Shown here piece by piece: positions 30,556 through 33,497 of a stretch of DNA of 33,497 nucleotides. This DNA is from Basidiobolus ranarum (taxonomy: Eukaryota; Basidiobolomycota; Basidiobolomycetes; Basidiobolales), in contig JASJQH010006950.1 of assembly GCA_040143965.1 (NCBI GenBank), positions 1 through 33,497 on the forward strand. The letters are read 5' to 3'. The first letter of the stretch is position 1. The number at the start of each line of letters is the position of its first letter. The position numbers were made by a program, and so were the translations under genes. The notes beneath the pieces were generated by a model that was not told the origin of the DNA, did no database searches, and saw only the letters and a list, made by a program, of their open reading frames with translations.

Positions 30556-32702
30556 ATGCCTGAAAATAGCGAACACCAGGCGCCACTCGAGGATGAGTTC
30601 TACTCAAGCTGGGCTCTTCTAATATATTTATCCCTAATGTTGCTAATCCTATGGATTAGTTATTTTTTGAAGAGAAAACAGATCCGAATGATACATGAAT
30701 CGGTGGTCTCTATATTTGTAGGCAAGTCAATTCTGTGCAAGTTTATTGAAGCGATAGATATCATCGATTAAACATTCATTCTATTAAAGGGATGCTTGTG
30801 GGACTTGTTATACGGTTTGGCCCTACTTCAACTTTAAGGAACCTAATGACCTTTGATTCTGGTTTCTTTTTGAACATGATTTTACCTCCGATCATATTGA
30901 ATTCTGGTTATGAATTAAAACGTGTACGTGTTGAACTTTCAATCTGAATTCGAAGATCTGGCTAAAGCATTCTCCGTACTTTTTAGAATAGATTCTTCAG
31001 GCATATCGGAACCATACTGATTTTTGCGTTACTGGGTACTTTTACTACCGCGTTGGTGATTGGGTAAATATGGCTATTAAAGGAGAATTTATTTCTTTAC
31101 TAACTTTCCTTTATTTTCAGAGGGTTTACCTATTTAATAACTCTGACTGGGATCGAGAACATCGTGCTGTCGTTAAATGAATGTTTGATGTTTGGCTCAG
31201 TCCTCTCTGCCACTGATCCAGTCACAGTACTTGCAATATTTTCGCAGCTTAAAGTTGATCCAAAATTATTTACTCTTATTTTTGGAGAGAGTATAATGAA
31301 CGATGCAGTTTCTATCGTCCTATTTGAGTAAGCATGGAATGGTCCTCAATAGTTCCTGTGACCCATTATGTTTTACTAATGTACCGTGCAATTTCTCTCA
31401 ATCGATGTAGAACTTTGAGAAAGTATCATGGCTCGGAGATGTACTTCTCAAATGTACTCCTCGGTATCGGAACTTTCTTCTTCATATTTATAAGCTCTCT
31501 ACTGGTCGGGGTTGGAGTAGGCATGTTATGCGCTCTAAAATTGAAATATACCGAATTACGTAGATACCCAGCCACCGAATCGTGTGTAGTCTTCATTATG
31601 GCCTACGGTTCTTATTTTTTGGCTAACGGGATTGAGATATCTGGTTTGTACCTTTTCTACGATCTACTTACGTGCTATCTAAGCTAATACACAAATCTTA
31701 ATTGATGTATTAGGGATCGTTTCCTTGCTATTCACCGGGATTAGCTTGAAGCATTACGCATACGATAACATGTCGATTAAAACTCGGCGTACCACTAAAT
31801 ATATATTCCATATACTTTGTCAATTAGCCGAAAATTTCATCTTCATCTACCTTGGAGTATCCATGTTTACCCATGAAGACGATGTTTACAAGCCATTCTT
31901 TATCATCTGTACAGTGGTAAAGTGACCTTTTCTTTAAAAGGGCCATTCTTTTAGTTTCGTACTAATCGAGGAATCATTTTTTACCTCCTTCTACTTGATA
32001 TAGATCATCATGTGTATCGCTAGATACTTCGCCATATTTCCGTACTCTAGAATTATCAATTTCGGTTCTCAACACTTCTTTAAGAGACCAGGCCAAGCTA
32101 TAACAAAAAGTCACCAATTTATGCTATTTTGGGCTGGCCTCAGAGGGGCAGTTTCTGTTGTATTAGCCATTGGAATGGTGGAGTATGGGGGAACAGTAGT
32201 GAGAACTACAACAATTGTAGTAGTCATAGTGAGTGTCGTATTATTTGGAGGTACTACGCCACTTATGTTAGATAAACTAGGAATCAGCACTGGAGTAGAG
32301 GATGATGCAGAAGATGAAAGCTCGGATGAAGATTTCGAACAGCCCATGATGTACTATGAGAGAAGAGGTCGTAAGAATAGAAACAGGCCACGGTCAAACC
32401 CTTCTAATAATACGACTTGGTTTGAAGATGACGAAGAGGAATTCTTTGAAGAAGATTCTTTGTTAGATGAAGAAAGAGAGCCATCACCGCCACCAGCGCC
32501 CCAGGACAACCATTGGTTTACATCCTTTGATAATCGTACATTAAAACCATTCCTAACTCGTCCAGGTGAGTTATCACTACCTAGAGATGTAGAAAGACCT
32601 GCGAGCCCCAACATACACGTTGACGACGGAGGTGAAGGGTATGGTCTTGTTGGATTGAGTCGACAAAATACATTTAGAAGAACCAGAACTCGTGGAAATT
32701 AA
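30556..32702 (+). CDS. NHX1: Endosomal Na+(K+)/H+ exchanger, NHX copy B
   Basis: Paralogue of copy A. Exons 30556-30721, 30790-30923, 30987-31063, 31121-31327, 31411-31643, 31714-31916, 32004-32702 give 572 residues. N-terminal TM about 19-36, [55 protein letters not shown] with N186-D187, [26 protein letters not shown]. The acidic cluster after the last TM is longer ([18 protein letters not shown]) and the tail is about 45 residues longer than in copy A, adding a second acidic run and an Arg-rich end (RRTRTRGN). [16 protein letters not shown] is kept. The first intron is GC-AG (GCAAGT donor), where copy A has GTAAGT. Divergent promoter with a CRE site suggests regulation differing from copy A. 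Confidence 0.95.
30722..30789 (+). other. GC-AG intron in NHX copy B
   Basis: Exon 1 ends TTTGTAG, followed by GCAAGT, the optimal GC donor; the acceptor is ATTAAAG. Length 68 bases. The position and phase equal the GT-AG intron of copy A (28394-28471), and neither nearby GT is in the required phase. Confidence 0.88.
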
Positions 32703-32915
32703 ATTTATTATGCAACCGTTAAATCTACTGAAATTTAGAATGGAGGGGCAAAAGAGATAACTGAAAATCAAGCCCTAGCTTACATAAGAGTGCTATTCAT
32801 TTGACTACTTGTATAACTATAAACAGTATCATATTACCGACCTTTTCCTTCACCTACACCAGAGTTTGAGTAGATTTGAATGCTCTTTTGCAAACCTTGT
32901 TCTCAGCGTATGTAT

Positions 32916-32926
32916 AATAAAATAAA
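32916..32926 (+). terminator. Overlapping AATAAA signals for NHX copy B
   Basis: AATAAAATAAA, about 215 bases after the stop of copy B. Confidence 0.45.
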
Positions 32927-32968
32927 TGCAAGCCACAGCTGCTCACTATAAAAAGAAATCGAACAGGT

Positions 32969-32984
32969 ATTATAGATCTATAAT
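32969..32984. repeat. 16-base perfect palindrome
   Basis: ATTATAGATCTATAAT equals its own reverse complement. It lies downstream of the copy B poly(A) signals; no loop, so more likely a dimeric site or chance than an RNA hairpin. Confidence 0.6.
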
Positions 32985-33497
32985 GCGCTGGGCCAAGTAA
33001 GGTTAGCTTGGTTCAATATAGAAGCAAACAAACTCCTTTTATTTCATCTATTCACGTGGGAATGTATGCATGCAATGCTATCCAAAATTATCTATTTCTT
33101 CTAATAACCACATCATTCAATGGAAGATCTGAATCTAGTTTTAAACTTGTAAATCGCGTATAAGTAAACAGAATTTGATGGACATGAAGTTATTTATTGG
33201 AAGTACTCAACAATAACCATCTTTATTGCGACACATCTAATTATAAAGCCTTTTCCCACTACTGATAATCATAAAGAGTAAAGTATATTAGTTACTATTT
33301 GATTGGCCAAGCAATTGTCAAGATGAAACCAATAGCCTAAGGCAACAGTGATATATTTCTAGGAGATTGGTAGCCGTTTTAAACTCGCCAGGCCATCGTC
33401 GGTTTGGGAAGCAAGCATCTTTAAATTGTACTTTGATGTTTATGCTGTTGTTATATTTTATGGATTAATACACCAAGTAACGAATAACTGAGATTAG

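Larger units (their letters stand above)
32703..33497. other. Right flank downstream of NHX copy B
   Basis: Contains overlapping AATAAA hexamers at 32916-32926 and a 16-base palindrome at 32969-32984. No reading frame of note and no tRNA was found to the window end. Confidence 0.5.

Overview
The window is nuclear DNA of a fungus. I can resolve 17 protein-coding genes, split by about 64 short introns (mostly 45-140 bases, GT..AG with GTAAGT/GTATGT-like donors and CTAAC/TGAC-like branch points). Several families are fungal or fungal-type: Tlg2, Cab4, Apa2, flavocytochrome b2, DUF3245 and the fungal Hfi1/Ada1 architecture. The high intron density and the presence of IND1 (a complex I assembly factor) argue against Saccharomyces-type yeasts. 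An early-diverging (zygomycete-type) fungus is my best guess, but the species cannot be read from the sequence. No tRNA, rRNA, transposon or CRISPR array was recognised.

Layout, left to right. 514-7522: TLG2 SNARE (-), CBR1 cytochrome b5 reductase (+), EGD2 / NAC alpha (-), a PRELI/Ups lipid-transfer protein (+) and CAB4 of CoA synthesis (+). 7891-15271: NOT4 E3 ligase (-), a DUF3245 protein (-) divergent from IND1 (+), then a universal stress protein (+). 15784-22346: an unnamed membrane protein (+) converging on a flavocytochrome b2 (-), then APA2 (-) divergent from HFI1/ADA1 (+). 22904-32702: WBP1 (+) converging on a uridine-kinase-like protein (-), then two head-to-head paralogous NHX-type Na+/H+ exchangers (- and +).

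The genes are mostly unlinked housekeeping functions: membrane traffic, ER glycosylation, mitochondrial maintenance, transcription and mRNA turnover, nucleotide and CoA metabolism. I see no biosynthetic cluster. Divergent pairs sharing an upstream region are TLG2/CBR1, EGD2/PRELI, DUF3245/IND1, APA2/HFI1 and NHX/NHX.

The most interesting signals are: (1) a flavocytochrome b2 that lacks a mitochondrial presequence and ends in -SKL, so it looks peroxisomal; (2) an inverted NHX duplication with matching intron positions and internal exon lengths, in which one copy changed a GT donor to GC; (3) a second GC-AG intron in the stress protein, supported by exact restoration of the ATP-binding spacing; (4) a Das2-like uridine kinase homologue that keeps the P-loop but has lost catalytic residues; (5) a four-to-five-helix membrane protein with a PWELY motif that I cannot name.
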